A stretch of DNA of 64,000 bases from NCBI RefSeq assembly GCF_011764425.1, contig NZ_BLPF01000004.1, positions 310,001 to 374,000 on the forward strand. The letters are read 5' to 3'. The translations under genes and the position numbers were made by a program. Origin of the DNA: Phytohabitans houttuyneae. GTDB taxonomy: Bacteria > Actinomycetota > Actinomycetes > Mycobacteriales > Micromonosporaceae. The notes beneath the pieces are model-generated. The model worked only from the letters and a program-made list of their open reading frames with translations, ran no database searches and had not been told where the DNA came from. This document shows, piece by piece, positions 47,365-56,072 of the stretch (the stretch's first letter is position 1; each line of letters begins with the position of its first letter).

Positions 47365-49305
47365 TCACGTTAATTGACCAGCCAGCGGACGCCCATGGCG
47401 CCACAACACTGAGAAGGCCGAGAGCATCGACTCGCCCACCGCAGATGCGGCACGCACGACGTGTACAGGCGCTCTCCAAGGATCGGCCGACATCAGGCAA
47501 AGAGTATAAAATACTCGATCATCCACTACGCATAGATTTACTGGCATGAAGGTCGTCGAGTTCAACCGCAGTTCTGGGCCGCGTGCCCTTCGGAGCGCCC
47601 GAACGCAAACACGAGCGAATTCCTGGCCGTCAGCCAGACCGTGAGCCAATGCCTCCTGCCTGCCTCCGCACAACAGCGTAGCGCGCAGGCTCAGGAACGC
47701 GCCCTCCGGATCCAGCGCTACGAGTCTCGCATCGACGCGCCGCGGTATGACATCCGGCGCAAGGGTGAACTCCGCGTTACCGGACCACTCCTGGTACATG
47801 AAGACGCGCTGTCGTGCGGTACGGATCTGATCGGATAACTCCTCGACGCTCCAGTCCTCGATGACTTGGAAGCTTTGCTCAACCTGGAAACGGTGTGCGC
47901 CTGGTCCATTTGCCGGACGCTGCAGCCACGCGACTGCGAGTTCTAGTCGCTCGATCCTGCTTGAGGCAGCGTCGTTGGGCTGAGGCATCCGGGTCGACGC
48001 CGGGCTGGATGGCAGACCCCATCGACCGAGCGTGTCGATGACCTGTCGGAGCAGTCCGCCCATGACGCTGTCGGCCGGCGTTCGATGCATAGGCCCCAGA
48101 TCTGCATCGGCATGGGGCAGGAAGACGCCGTAATACATCTCGCGATCGACGTTGTAGACCGGTCCGGGCACAAACGCATCGTAAAGCTTAGTGTTAGGGC
48201 CGTATCCGTAGCGCCACAACCAGTCGACGGACCGCTCACGCTTCCGCTCAACCCCTGCGACCCGTCCATCGCCGTGCGGGGTACGAGGTTCCGCGATGGT
48301 GAACGCGTAGTCCTCCCGGTGCGCCATCCGCAGCGCCCGGAACCTCGAATCCGGAGCGAGCAGCAGAAACTCATAGTTCACATTCGGACGCGCTGGTCCG
48401 CACTGCGCGATGTCACTCTCCACTCCGGGGAACCAGGTCTCCAGGATAGCAACCGAACCGAGCGCCTGTCGCACAGCGTCCAAGACCTTGCCCGGTTCCC
48501 ACCGGGTATAGATGACGTAGTCGGTGTTGGGTGTGGAGGACCCCCGGCCTTTGCCGGGCGGCGGCACGGCGCTGTGAGCGACAACTACATCCGAATTGCC
48601 GTCCAGAGATCTCCAAATCCGAAGATCGTCCTGTCCGGCAAGTCGCCGTGTGCAGTAGCGCCAAAGTTCGTCGACGGTGATCTCGCCGTCACCGTTCAGA
48701 TCCGCTCGCCCTTGAAGGATCCCTTCGGCGATCGTCTCCGTCATGTAAGAGGTCAATGTCGCAAGATTGATCTTGGCGAGAGAGCTCGGCCCTGAAGCGC
48801 CGAGCATCGCGTATCCATAGCTGGCCAGTGCCGCCGGCCCGGCACCCTTCAACACGTCGACAGCCGCCGCACCGGCGTAGCAGCAGTCCAGAATGAAGAC
48901 GCACTGGTTGATCCCACGGTTTCGCACAAACCCTGCCACCGTCGCCAAATCCAGCCCGTCGACATCAACGTCGGTGGTCCCGCCGAGAATGAGCCGAAAC
49001 TGCCCGGCTGTAGTTAGATCGGCGTGGCCGGAAAAATAGAAGACGAGGCTGGTGGAAGGTGACGCCTCAACGAGGATTCTGTTGATCTGCCGCCGGGCCT
49101 CCGTATCATTAAGGCTTGGATTCAACACAAGGAACGTCGTCCGCTCGGCCGATTCAGCCCCTGAAAACGCCTCGCGCAGCAATTCGACATCCCGCTGCGG
49201 TCCGTCCAGAGCTGAAAGCCCTTCCACCTCCGTCTGCTCGACACCGATGGCGATGACGGTCCGGCTCGATCCTCCACCACTGGGCGGACCGGCGTCTTCT
49301 ATCAC
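47365..49305 (-). CDS. Caspase-like (peptidase C14) protease with EF-hand
   Basis: The 646-aa protein has an N-terminal caspase domain. LVFYFSGHAD carries the catalytic His (residue 94) and CVFILDCCYAG the catalytic Cys (residue 142). Residues 202-213 (DLNGDGEITVDE) form a textbook 12-residue EF-hand loop, implying calcium control as in some metacaspases. The C-terminal ~400 residues (NTDYVIYTRWEPGKVLDAV, YGVFLPHADADLGPM) contain no domain I know and may be a sensor or effector part. GTG 49305 overlaps the upstream stop (GTGA). Bacterial caspases often act in suicide or defence pathways. Confidence 0.88.
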   Translation of the reverse strand: MIEDAGPPSGGGSSRTVIAIGVEQTEVEGLSALDGPQRDVELLREAFSGAESAERTTFLVLNPSLNDTEARRQINRILVEASPSTSLVFYFSGHADLTTAGQFRLILGGTTDVDVDGLDLATVAGFVRNRGINQCVFILDCCYAGAAAVDVLKGAGPAALASYGYAMLGASGPSSLAKINLATLTSYMTETIAEGILQGRADLNGDGEITVDELWRYCTRRLAGQDDLRIWRSLDGNSDVVVAHSAVPPPGKGRGSSTPNTDYVIYTRWEPGKVLDAVRQALGSVAILETWFPGVESDIAQCGPARPNVNYEFLLLAPDSRFRALRMAHREDYAFTIAEPRTPHGDGRVAGVERKRERSVDWLWRYGYGPNTKLYDAFVPGPVYNVDREMYYGVFLPHADADLGPMHRTPADSVMGGLLRQVIDTLGRWGLPSSPASTRMPQPNDAASSRIERLELAVAWLQRPANGPGAHRFQVEQSFQVIEDWSVEELSDQIRTARQRVFMYQEWSGNAEFTLAPDVIPRRVDARLVALDPEGAFLSLRATLLCGGRQEALAHGLADGQEFARVCVRALRRARGPELRLNSTTFMPVNLCVVDDRVFYTLCLMSADPWRAPVHVVRAASAVGESMLSAFSVLWRHGRPLAGQLT

Positions 49306-49622
49306 TTAGATCCGTCCTCGTCCTCGCCCTCGTCTTCACGAGTCTCAATTTGGGCATCCCTGATCCGATGCTTGGCGACCCGCTCGCGCAGATAGGCAAC
49401 CGTCCAGTCCAATCCCCTGCCGGCCGCGTAGCCGATCACGAACTCAATGATCATCTCGGTCGGCGCTTTCGTCTGATCGCCACCGTTGAGGTCGGACCGC
49501 GTGCCACGACGATGCACCACCACACTGAGACCATTGGATCGCAGGTCTCCAGACAGCCTGTCCAGCGCCGCAAGATTGGCCGGCCCGCTACTGACTGGCA
49601 CGGCCAATAAGATCGTCTTCAC
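49302..49622 (-). CDS. Small protein resembling effector-associated adaptors (EACC1-like)
   Basis: GTG 49622 follows a GGGGG run; a TTG at 49643 would add 7 residues. The 106-aa product has a strand-helix-strand start (KTILLAVPVS, LAALDRLSGDLRSNG, LSVVVHRR), a second helix (WTVAYLRERVAKHRI) and an acidic tail. This order resembles the EACC1 adaptor domain found beside caspases and other effectors in actinobacterial conflict systems; the match is structural impression, not a clear motif. It overlaps the caspase start (GTGA), consistent with a direct partner. Confidence 0.5.
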   Translation of the reverse strand: MKTILLAVPVSSGPANLAALDRLSGDLRSNGLSVVVHRRGTRSDLNGGDQTKAPTEMIIEFVIGYAAGRGLDWTVAYLRERVAKHRIRDAQIETREDEGEDEDGSK

Positions 49623-49690
49623 CAGGGATGTACCCCCAATCAATCACTTCCGACAGTACAGACTTGTGACAATCTGTCTACCAGCCGCAG

Positions 49691-50506
49691 TCAAGGGAGA
49701 CCGAGGACCGTCGCGCGAGCATCGTCCAGCTTGACCGCGGCCCACTCGGCCTTGCACCGCGCTTCGGCGCTGTCGATACGCCGATTCCATGCGCCCAGCC
49801 GGGCGACTACGAACAGTTGATGCAGTAATCCGAACGCGGGTCGCGGATCTTCGCGAAGCGGTGTGGTGTACAGCTGGCCGTCGTCTGCTTCCAGACAAGG
49901 CGTCGAGGCTAGGAGCCCGTTAAACCGAACATGGGACGCCTCATGGATGATACCTTCAGCGCACACTGCTGGGTCGTCGAGCTCATCTCTACGCAGAAAA
50001 ATCAAGCCATGTGTTTTGAAGTCGGCGAATCCCAATACCCTGCTGCCAACGAAGATATTGAGGCACGTTGTCGTTACCCGGATCTCCCGCTCGATCTCCG
50101 GCCAGTAAGAACGGACGAGACGAAATGCCGCCGCGATTCCCTCGCGTATCGAATCATCGATTACCTCGCAGACTGCGAATTCTTGACGTTCTCCAGTGGA
50201 CTCCTCCGCCGCCACATGCGCCCGTTCAACGGTGCCTTGACGCAAGAGTTCAGGGAGCGGTTCCAGGTCGAACTGAAACGACCCCGCGGTCCCGTACGAT
50301 GTCGCCCTCCGGCGACTTTCCGAAACAAGTTTCATCAGCAGATCGATGGGCGGCCGTCTCGAATAGGGAACCGAATTTGCGGCAAAGACGGCTGGGTGGA
50401 ATACGCCCTCCGATGTGGAGTCGAAACCGAGGCCCATGGCCAATGCTCGCGACAGCGCCATGCTCTCTGCCCGCGCCCTACTGGGATTCGGGCGCCAGTC
50501 CAACAT
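49691..50506 (-). CDS. aKG-HExxH-type peptide beta-hydroxylase (HEXXH motif protein)
   Basis: The motif IIHEASHVRFNGLL (His-Glu and second His near residues 188-192) followed by PLREDPRPAFGLLHQLFVVARL matches the HEXXH peptide-modification family, whose studied members are 2-oxoglutarate-dependent hydroxylases of ribosomal peptides. The N-terminal ~150 residues include FHPAVFAANSVPYS. ATG 50506 (GAGG about 9 nt upstream) gives 271 aa; ATG 50515 and ATG 50461 are alternatives. The first two overlap the end of the peptide gene. The next gene begins 68 nt downstream. No radical SAM partner is nearby. Confidence 0.8.
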   Translation of the reverse strand: MLDWRPNPSRARAESMALSRALAMGLGFDSTSEGVFHPAVFAANSVPYSRRPPIDLLMKLVSESRRRATSYGTAGSFQFDLEPLPELLRQGTVERAHVAAEESTGERQEFAVCEVIDDSIREGIAAAFRLVRSYWPEIEREIRVTTTCLNIFVGSRVLGFADFKTHGLIFLRRDELDDPAVCAEGIIHEASHVRFNGLLASTPCLEADDGQLYTTPLREDPRPAFGLLHQLFVVARLGAWNRRIDSAEARCKAEWAAVKLDDARATVLGLP

Positions 50507-50648
50507 GTGTTCCATCCTCGTCCGAGTTGTTATCGGCCGCCGCTACCGGCCGGTCCGGAATGGTGCCGCTGCGAAGAAGGACCGGAAACTCCGGCAACTC
50601 GGCGACGACGAGCTCTTCCGGCGCGGGGTAGATCAACTGTTCTGACAT
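50478..50648 (-). CDS. 56-aa candidate precursor peptide
   Basis: The ATG at 50648 is preceded by GCGGAGG, the strongest ribosome site of this operon. The product starts MSEQLIYPAPEELVVAELPE, an acidic amphipathic leader-like segment, continues FPVLLRSGTIPDRP, and ends in a polar VAAADNNSDEDG and then THVGLAPESQ. Its size, leading position and overlap with a peptide hydroxylase gene suggest that it is the modified substrate. The Asp/Asn cluster (DNNSDED) is a natural candidate for beta-hydroxylation. It lacks the FxSxx ending of the known FxsA peptides. Confidence 0.6.
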   Translation of the reverse strand: MSEQLIYPAPEELVVAELPEFPVLLRSGTIPDRPVAAADNNSDEDGTHVGLAPESQ

Positions 50649-50767
50649 ACGTGCCTCCGCAGATAACATTCACGACCATTGCAGTCTAACGCAGCACAGG
50701 TTGCGCAAGAACACCGAGCGCATGTGGCACGGGCAGTGAACCGCCCTGATGATCTAGGAGACTCGGA

Positions 50768-51330
50768 TTATTGCGCTCCGGCCGGGGCGACCGAAGTGTT
50801 GTGTTGATCGTAGTAGATGGCCTCGTACTCAGCGGGTACCAGTCGATGTATTCCAGAGTGGCTAGTTCGAGATCGTCGAGGGGTGCGCCATGGTCCATGC
50901 CGCTCGACCAGCTCGGTCTTGTACAGGCCGTTCACAGTTTCGGCGAGTGTGGTGTCGAATGAATCTCCTTTGCTGCCAACGGACACGCACGCTCCGGCCC
51001 TGGCGAGGCGTTCGGTGTGGCGAATCGACAGGTATTGCCTTGGGTCCCGCGGCCGAAGTGGTGTACCAGACCGTCGGGCACAACGCGTTGCCATAGCGCC
51101 AACTCCAACGCGTCCAGCGGCAGTTCGGTACGCATGTGCCCGGCCAGCCGCCACCCGACGATGGACCGGGAGAACACATCAACGATGAACGCGGCGTACA
51201 CCGTGCCGGGGGCGATCGGCACGAGGTGAAGTTCGCGACCCACCGCTGGGGGGCCGGCGCGGTGAAGTCGCGTTGCAGCAAGTCCGGGCGGGCCGCCGCG
51301 GCGGCCGGCGACGTCGGCGCCAACTGGATC
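50768..51330 (-). pseudogene. IS3-family OrfB (integrase core) fragment
   Basis: Minus-strand frames encode RPDLLQRDFTAPAPQRWVA, TVYAAFIVDVFSRSIVGWRL, MRTELPLDALELALWQR, TLAETVNGLYKTELVERHGPW and a C-terminal PAEYEAIYYDQ, which in order are the IS3 OrfB DDE core. They lie in different frames and OrfA is missing. It truncates the gene at 51331-51710. Confidence 0.78.
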
Positions 51331-51710
51331 GTGCGCTTCTCTTCGCCCGCAAAGATGTGACGATGATCGCGCCTAACGTAATTTTCGTCGGCGCCGTGTT
51401 TGAAAGCACAGAAAGCATGGGTCTTCGCATCGGAAGTCGTCCGAAGAACCATGTGGTTGGGCAGCAGTCGATAGTCATCGGTGTCGTAGTAGACGCCGGT
51501 ATTTCGGCGCGGATCATTCCGGTCGTTGCGCTTCTCTATGATCTGCGCCCCCGGTACCAGGTCGCCCATTCGATCTTTCATTGAATCCAGCCAGGCGAAA
51601 TGCTCCACGTTGGTTGTTTCGTTCTTAAAGTCGAGTTTTGGTCCAAACTGGCTGAAGAGCACAAGGTTGCCCTCGCGCCGGAAGGATGGAGTGTCGGGCA
51701 ACGTCACCAC
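51331..51710 (-). pseudogene. 5' part of a CYTH-like protein truncated by the IS3 fragment
   Basis: The frame from 51710 encodes MVTLPDTPSFRREGNLVLFS and then a domain with NTGVYYDTDDYRLLPNHMVLR and CAFKHG, resembling the strand pairs of CYTH/VTC phosphate-binding domains. It runs into the IS3 fragment after KRTIQL, so the C-terminus is lost. About 125 original residues remain. The base composition is more A/T-rich than the IS part. Confidence 0.5.
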
Positions 51711-52329
51711 CTAGTTGTCGGTCGGCTGTGCTATATAAATTTGGCGTTGGTCCCCGGACCCCTATTGAACCGCGTGAATCACTGAGGGTCAAGAGATCGT
51801 GGCGGAAGGTAGACTACGAGTGAAATTGATCTTCTGTCGCCCACTGTCGTCGGGTTGAGCCGGCATGAGGACGGGTCATCATATCGAGCCTGCGGCGCGG
51901 CCAGGTGTTGAAGACAGCCTTGAGAGTGATCATGAGTGAGCCGGCGTGTCGCCTGCCGCCTCACCTCGACTATTGTCGGGAGTGGTGCTGTGGCGCGGGC
52001 TGGTGAGCCGCTGCGAGAATCACGGCGAGTGCGCGCCGACGACCCTCATAGCCAGCGGCCATGGGCTGGTGGCCTGACGTCTGGGAGACGGGTTTCTCGG
52101 AACTACTTTCCCTGACTCATCAGTGCTGATGTCTGGCGGATAGGGGCCAGCTCGTCCCGATGACGCGGACTGTGGTTGCCAGTTCGGCTCACTGCGTGGG
52201 TTCTCCACCCACGACGTCGGTCAGACGCTCGGTTCTCGGCAGCCAGCGCGGGTACGTGGACACCGCAACTGCTGGACCACGTGTAGCTCACCGTTTGGAC
52301 GGACGTGCACGTGTAGTTCGCCGACCGTC
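51711..52329. other. About 620 nt without a supported gene
   Basis: No frame with convincing composition and no RNA structure was noticed. It lies between the CYTH/IS3 debris and the integrase debris. Confidence 0.4.
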
Positions 52330-52990
52330 TGTCCACCGGCAGCGGCGTGGCCGCGTCGTCGGTGAGGCTCTACTACTACGACCTGTTCCACACCATTGGA
52401 GGACGCTTCACGCTGCCTCGAACTCCCGGATCGGCGACGTCCTTGGCCTTCGTGCGAAGCGCCAAGCGCGACCGGGTGATCCGGCCGCCCGTGCCGGGGC
52501 ATCAGACTCGGCAGCGTGTACCGCGGCCTGACCCGAAACGCCGCGGTGGATCCCGACCGAGGAGCAGGTGCTACGCCTGTTCGAGGCGGTGCCCGAGCGG
52601 TACCACGCCGCGCTCTGGCTCCGGGCAAAGCTGCCGTTGTGGTGACCGTCCGGATTGGCCGGGGAACGCCGGATTCGGGGTGGTGGTAGCCGAGGTGCCG
52701 GGATGCGACAGCGGGTCTCCACCTCCCAGGCGAACTCGCGGGCAGCCCGCCACCGCGCAGCGTACTCTCCGGAAGGTGAGCCGGCTGCTGGCCGGATCGA
52801 CGTTAACCTCCGGCGCCACGCCGGTATGGCAAGCCGGGTCGAAGGCGTCGGCCGCAGCCTCATCGTGGAAGGACCGGCAACGCGGACGACCGCCGACATC
52901 GAGGTAGTCGACATGCAATCGCCGACCCGCCCGTGTCGTGCGGACCGGACAGCTTCGCCATCCGGGCCTGGCATGCGCAGGCACCACAGG
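52330..52990. pseudogene. Integrase fragments in both orientations
   Basis: On the plus strand about 52550-52640 reads WIPTEEQVLRLFEAVPERYHAALWLRA, the start of a tyrosine-integrase catalytic domain. On the minus strand about 52700-52920 reads VDYLDVGGRPRCRSFHDEAA and then EYAARWRAARE, an integrase N-terminal arm. Opposite orientations and several frame changes mean the gene is both decayed and rearranged. It lies next to the tRNA-Lys fragment, its probable old attachment site. Confidence 0.6.
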
Positions 52991-53142
52991 TCCGTGACGG
53001 CCATGCGCTATCGGAACTCCTTGCTGTGCGGTGGAAGGGGGTGCCGGCCGAGGCGAGCCTTGACCACATCTGCGGCCCCATCGGTCGGCCGGGGCAGCAC
53101 CGACCGGGCCGTGGTCCGAGGGCTGCCTGCCATTATGGTCGG

Positions 53143-53182
53143 TCGATGTGTGATCGATGTGTGATCGATGTGTGATCGATGG
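53143..53182. repeat. 11-bp tandem repeat, 3.6 copies
   Basis: TCGATGTGTGA repeats three times from 53143 to 53175 and a partial fourth copy follows. It carries GATC/TCGA palindromes. No gene depends on it; between 52991 and 53306 nothing else was recognised. Confidence 0.7.
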
Positions 53183-53306
53183 TTTCGGTAGCGACTGACA
53201 CCGTGCGGCACTGCCGGATGCCGAGACGGCGGGTCAGCCGGCGCTGACCAGCACGAACTGGCACCTGCCGACACTGCCCGATACTGGGGGCTGTCCTATC
53301 GTTCGT

Positions 53307-53352
53307 ACTCTTAATCCGCGGGTTCGGGGTTCGAGTCCCTGGCGGCGCACCA
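53307..53352 (+). other. 3' fragment of tRNA-Lys (CUU), likely attachment site
   Basis: ACTCTTAATCCGCGG and then GTTCGGGGTTCGAGTCCCTG and GCGGCGCACCA are the anticodon loop (CTT), 3' half, T-arm, acceptor strand and CCA of a tRNA-Lys(CUU). The upstream bases do not form the 5' half, so this is not a gene. Such 3' fragments mark the distal end of an element that integrated into the tRNA. The full tRNA would lie at the other end of the element, outside this window. Confidence 0.85.
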
Positions 53353-53357
53353 GACGC

Positions 53358-53400
53358 AAGGCCCTGATCAGGCGGCACGCCTTCGGTCAGGGCCTTCTTC
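53358..53400 (+). terminator. Hairpin terminator after the tRNA-Lys fragment
   Basis: AAGGCCCTGA (53358-53367) pairs perfectly with TCAGGGCCTT (53387-53396), a 10-bp stem followed by CTTC. It is probably the original terminator of the tRNA-Lys gene, left with the fragment. From 53401 to 53665 nothing else was recognised. Confidence 0.75.
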
Positions 53401-53665
53401 ATGCCCACTGTGGAGCACCGCCGGCAAGCTCTACTCGGCGTAAGACGGGACCGTCGATGACTGTGCAAACCCGCCGAATGTAGTGGGCCGAGCGACGAGA
53501 AAGGTCGTCTCAATGCGACCGCCTCAAAGGCAGCGTACGGTGCCTTGCAAGATGGCTCCCCGGATAAATCGCGCTGACGATTGGAGTCTCGTCCAGTGGG
53601 AGTGAAATGGAAATAGCGGCAAAGTAGACAAAGGGACCGGGGAGCTGGAGCGTGGAACGTCGGCA

Positions 53666-53866
53666 CTAGGCCAAGGTGGCGAAGTCTCCCTGAGAGATAT
53701 GACCTTGCTTCAGCGCGACCAGAAATGCCACCCAAGCGCTCCGGCCCACCGACAGCATCGTGCCGTCAGGGTCCTTCGAATCTCTGATCCAGATGCACTC
53801 GCCGCTGGCTCGGATCTCCACGCAGTTGCTGCTTCCCGCGCCACTCCTCGTGCTCTTGATCCACAT
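53666..53866 (-). CDS. DUF397 protein
   Basis: The 66-aa product (ATG at 53866 behind GGAGAGG) is a DUF397 protein: KSTRSGAGSSNCVEIR, WIRDSKDPDG, and LSVGRSAWVAFLVALKQG. In actinomycetes these small proteins accompany and modulate XRE/DUF5753 regulators, and such a gene is found 370 nt upstream on the same strand. The upstream extension of the open frame to 54019 is unlikely to be coding. Confidence 0.88.
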   Translation of the reverse strand: MWIKSTRSGAGSSNCVEIRASGECIWIRDSKDPDGTMLSVGRSAWVAFLVALKQGHISQGDFATLA

Positions 53867-54235
53867 AGTCGCCTCTCCATCGAGATCAGCCACCTGCTGG
53901 ACCTCCAGACACTCCGCTCGAATGATCACCGGCACTTCGACGGCATCGACGCCAGGTCGATAAAGATCGTCGTTAGGCCATGGTCGCCATGGCGACTTAC
54001 CGTAGTCCGCCCAGGCCAAGAAGAGTGTAAATGGCTGCGCGCTGATGGGCTAGACAGTGGACCTACTGCTGGCCGCCAGGGCTTGCATCTGAACGCGATA
54101 TCGGAGCAGTAACGGCACACCGACGCGCCAGGACCTGGCGTGCACGCGATGGAGGCCGTCGCGGGCCTCGGCAACCGGTGACCGCGCCGGCTCGGCGGTC
54201 CGGGCCTGCGCGCAGGCAGGCCCGGGACACTGTCG

Positions 54236-55114
54236 TCAGCCAGGCATCGTGTCCAGGACGCCATCCAGGAACGCGTCGAGCTCAGACGCCTGGGTCGCGA
54301 TTTTTTCCAGATCGAAGAACGCGCTCTTGTAAACTTCGATCTCGTCGGCGTCGTCCCGCGTCACGACGTTTCTGCGCGAGTTTTCCAGGAACAACAAGTC
54401 GTCATCTCGGGCATCGGGAAACTCAAGGAGCACAAACGGGCCCTTGGTGCCGAAGTGGGCGCCTTGGGTGAAGGGAATGATCTGGATGCTGACGGCTGGG
54501 AGGGATCCCATTTCCTTGAGCCATCTCAATTGCTGCCGCATGACTTTCGGGTCACCCGGTTGCGTGCCAACCCATCGCCTCACAACGGCCTCGTCCAATA
54601 TGAAGAACATCTGTGGCGAGTCGGCCCGCTGAAGAAGGGAGCGTCGCCTAAGCCGCGCCTCGATCTGGCGTTCGATTACGCGATCCGACGTCCCGGGGTC
54701 CGCAAGCGTCTTGATTAGTGCCCGCATGTACTCCTCCGTCTGGAGGAGACCTGGCACGTACGTGCTTTCGAATTGGCGGAGAATTGACGCAGCGCTTTCA
54801 TAACCGAGATAGATTACGAATTCTCGCGCCAGTACATCTTTGTAGTTGCTCCACGTCTGCTTCTTGCCTGCCTGCGCCATGCGTCGGAGGTCTGCCGTCT
54901 GCTTTGGATCGTTTATCTCATATTGATCGAGCAGAGCCCGCAGGTCGGTCATCGATATACTCACCTGTCCCGTTTCGATCCGGATGACCTTGGACAGGGA
55001 CCAGTCAAGTGCCTCCGCAACCTCACGCTGGGTGAGCCCCGTGGCGATGCGCGCCTCCCGTAGTGCCACCTGCAGGCGCCGACGCTGGACCGTCGGATCC
55101 AGGTCTCGATCCAT
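54236..55114 (-). CDS. XRE-family regulator with DUF5753 domain
   Basis: The 292-aa regulator has an N-terminal helix-turn-helix (LTQREVAEALDWSLSKVIRIETG, residues 28-50) and the DUF5753 domain, ending with FLDGVLDTMPG. ATG 55114 with GGGAG upstream is preferred to the frame's first codon at 55144. It pairs with the DUF397 gene downstream, a common actinobacterial regulator/partner couple. The repeat-rich region just upstream is a likely binding site. Confidence 0.92.
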   Translation of the reverse strand: MDRDLDPTVQRRRLQVALREARIATGLTQREVAEALDWSLSKVIRIETGQVSISMTDLRALLDQYEINDPKQTADLRRMAQAGKKQTWSNYKDVLAREFVIYLGYESAASILRQFESTYVPGLLQTEEYMRALIKTLADPGTSDRVIERQIEARLRRRSLLQRADSPQMFFILDEAVVRRWVGTQPGDPKVMRQQLRWLKEMGSLPAVSIQIIPFTQGAHFGTKGPFVLLEFPDARDDDLLFLENSRRNVVTRDDADEIEVYKSAFFDLEKIATQASELDAFLDGVLDTMPG

Positions 55115-55175
55115 CTGTGACGCTCCCTCGCGTCTCGTGCGCACCCTCCCGCCGAAGGGTTCGGTCTAGCGCTAT

Positions 55176-55292
55176 GCTAGTGGCTAAGCGGCAGTAGCGA
55201 TCAGCTAGTAGCAAGATCGCGATGACGGTCACTAGCTTGCGCGGGAGGGCGAGCTAGTGCCAATCGGCTACTAGCAAGTGGCTACTGTAGCA
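55176..55292. promoter_or_regulatory. Cluster of GCTAGTNGC repeats between divergent genes
   Basis: About five direct or inverted copies of GCTAGT(G/A)GC(T/A)AA(G) occur: 55176-55188, 55204-55215, an inverted one near 55229-55240, 55253-55263, and inverted near 55267-55278. They fill the divergent promoter between the XRE gene and the plus-strand membrane-protein gene. They are likely operators for the XRE regulator itself. Confidence 0.55.
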
Positions 55293-55362
55293 GCGGCTTG
55301 GCGGAGGCCACGGGGGACTCCGGGGAATCTTGGAGCTGGTCCGGGTTCGGGGCAATCTGGAC

Positions 55363-56049
55363 ATGGCTCTCCTTATGGCGGGTCCCTCTGTCGCCTTGGA
55401 GATCATCGTGAGTCGGAGAGCGCGGCGTGGGGAGCGCGCGACGCCGAGTGTTGGTTCTGGCGCGGATCCAACACCGGCAGACGGCGGTGCCGGAGCCAAC
55501 GGCGTGCCGCCGCGCCCTCGCGCGCCGGCAGACGGTCAGCGGATCGATCAGGCTGTCGCGCGGCAGGGACGTTCGGGACGAAGCCAGCACCGTGACCACT
55601 CCCAAAACCGGGGTAGCGCCAAGCAGCGAGGTAAGGCGAAGAACGACGTCGCCACCGACCGCGAGGGGGCGGCCGGACGTAACAATGAACGTCCGTACCC
55701 CATGACTCAGGGGCGAGGCGACATTCGCCCACCGGCTGCCGAGCCGACCAGGGCCGCGGACCGTGGGCCCGCCTGGTTGGTTGCCCTGCTTGATTTCGCT
55801 GAGCGACTGCTCTTCACGGCGAAGACGGTGTGGGGAAAGATGCTGCTCGCGTTGACGCTTGCTGTCGCCATCGCCTTACCGCCTGTCCTGATCCTGATCG
55901 GCTTGGGCTATGTCGCCAGCGAGGTGGCACCGCATATGTCAAACGCCACCTGGACGCTCTTGGCGCTTACTGCCGGCGTTGGCGGCAGTGGCGGGATCAT
56001 CATCCGCTCGTGGATGAAGGTAAAACGTGAGGATGGGCAAGATCGATAG
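55363..56049 (+). CDS. Two-helix membrane protein with long polar N-terminus
   Basis: The start is uncertain: ATG 55363 gives 228 aa and TTG 55330 adds 11. The first ~145 residues are Arg/Gly/Pro-rich and probably disordered. The C-terminus has two hydrophobic segments, MLLALTLAVAIALPPVLILI and WTLLALTAGVGGSGGIIIRS, ending in a positive tail. I recognise no family. It converges with another small membrane-protein gene. Confidence 0.55.
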   Translation: MALLMAGPSVALEIIVSRRARRGERATPSVGSGADPTPADGGAGANGVPPRPRAPADGQRIDQAVARQGRSGRSQHRDHSQNRGSAKQRGKAKNDVATDREGAAGRNNERPYPMTQGRGDIRPPAAEPTRAADRGPAWLVALLDFAERLLFTAKTVWGKMLLALTLAVAIALPPVLILIGLGYVASEVAPHMSNATWTLLALTAGVGGSGGIIIRSWMKVKREDGQDR

Positions 56050-56072
56050 CCATTAGCGGCTGTCTGCGCTGA

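Noticed and set aside
53133-53735. 200-aa minus-strand ORF over the tRNA-Lys fragment and terminator
   Set aside because: Overlaps RNA-derived sequence and has no protein-like composition.
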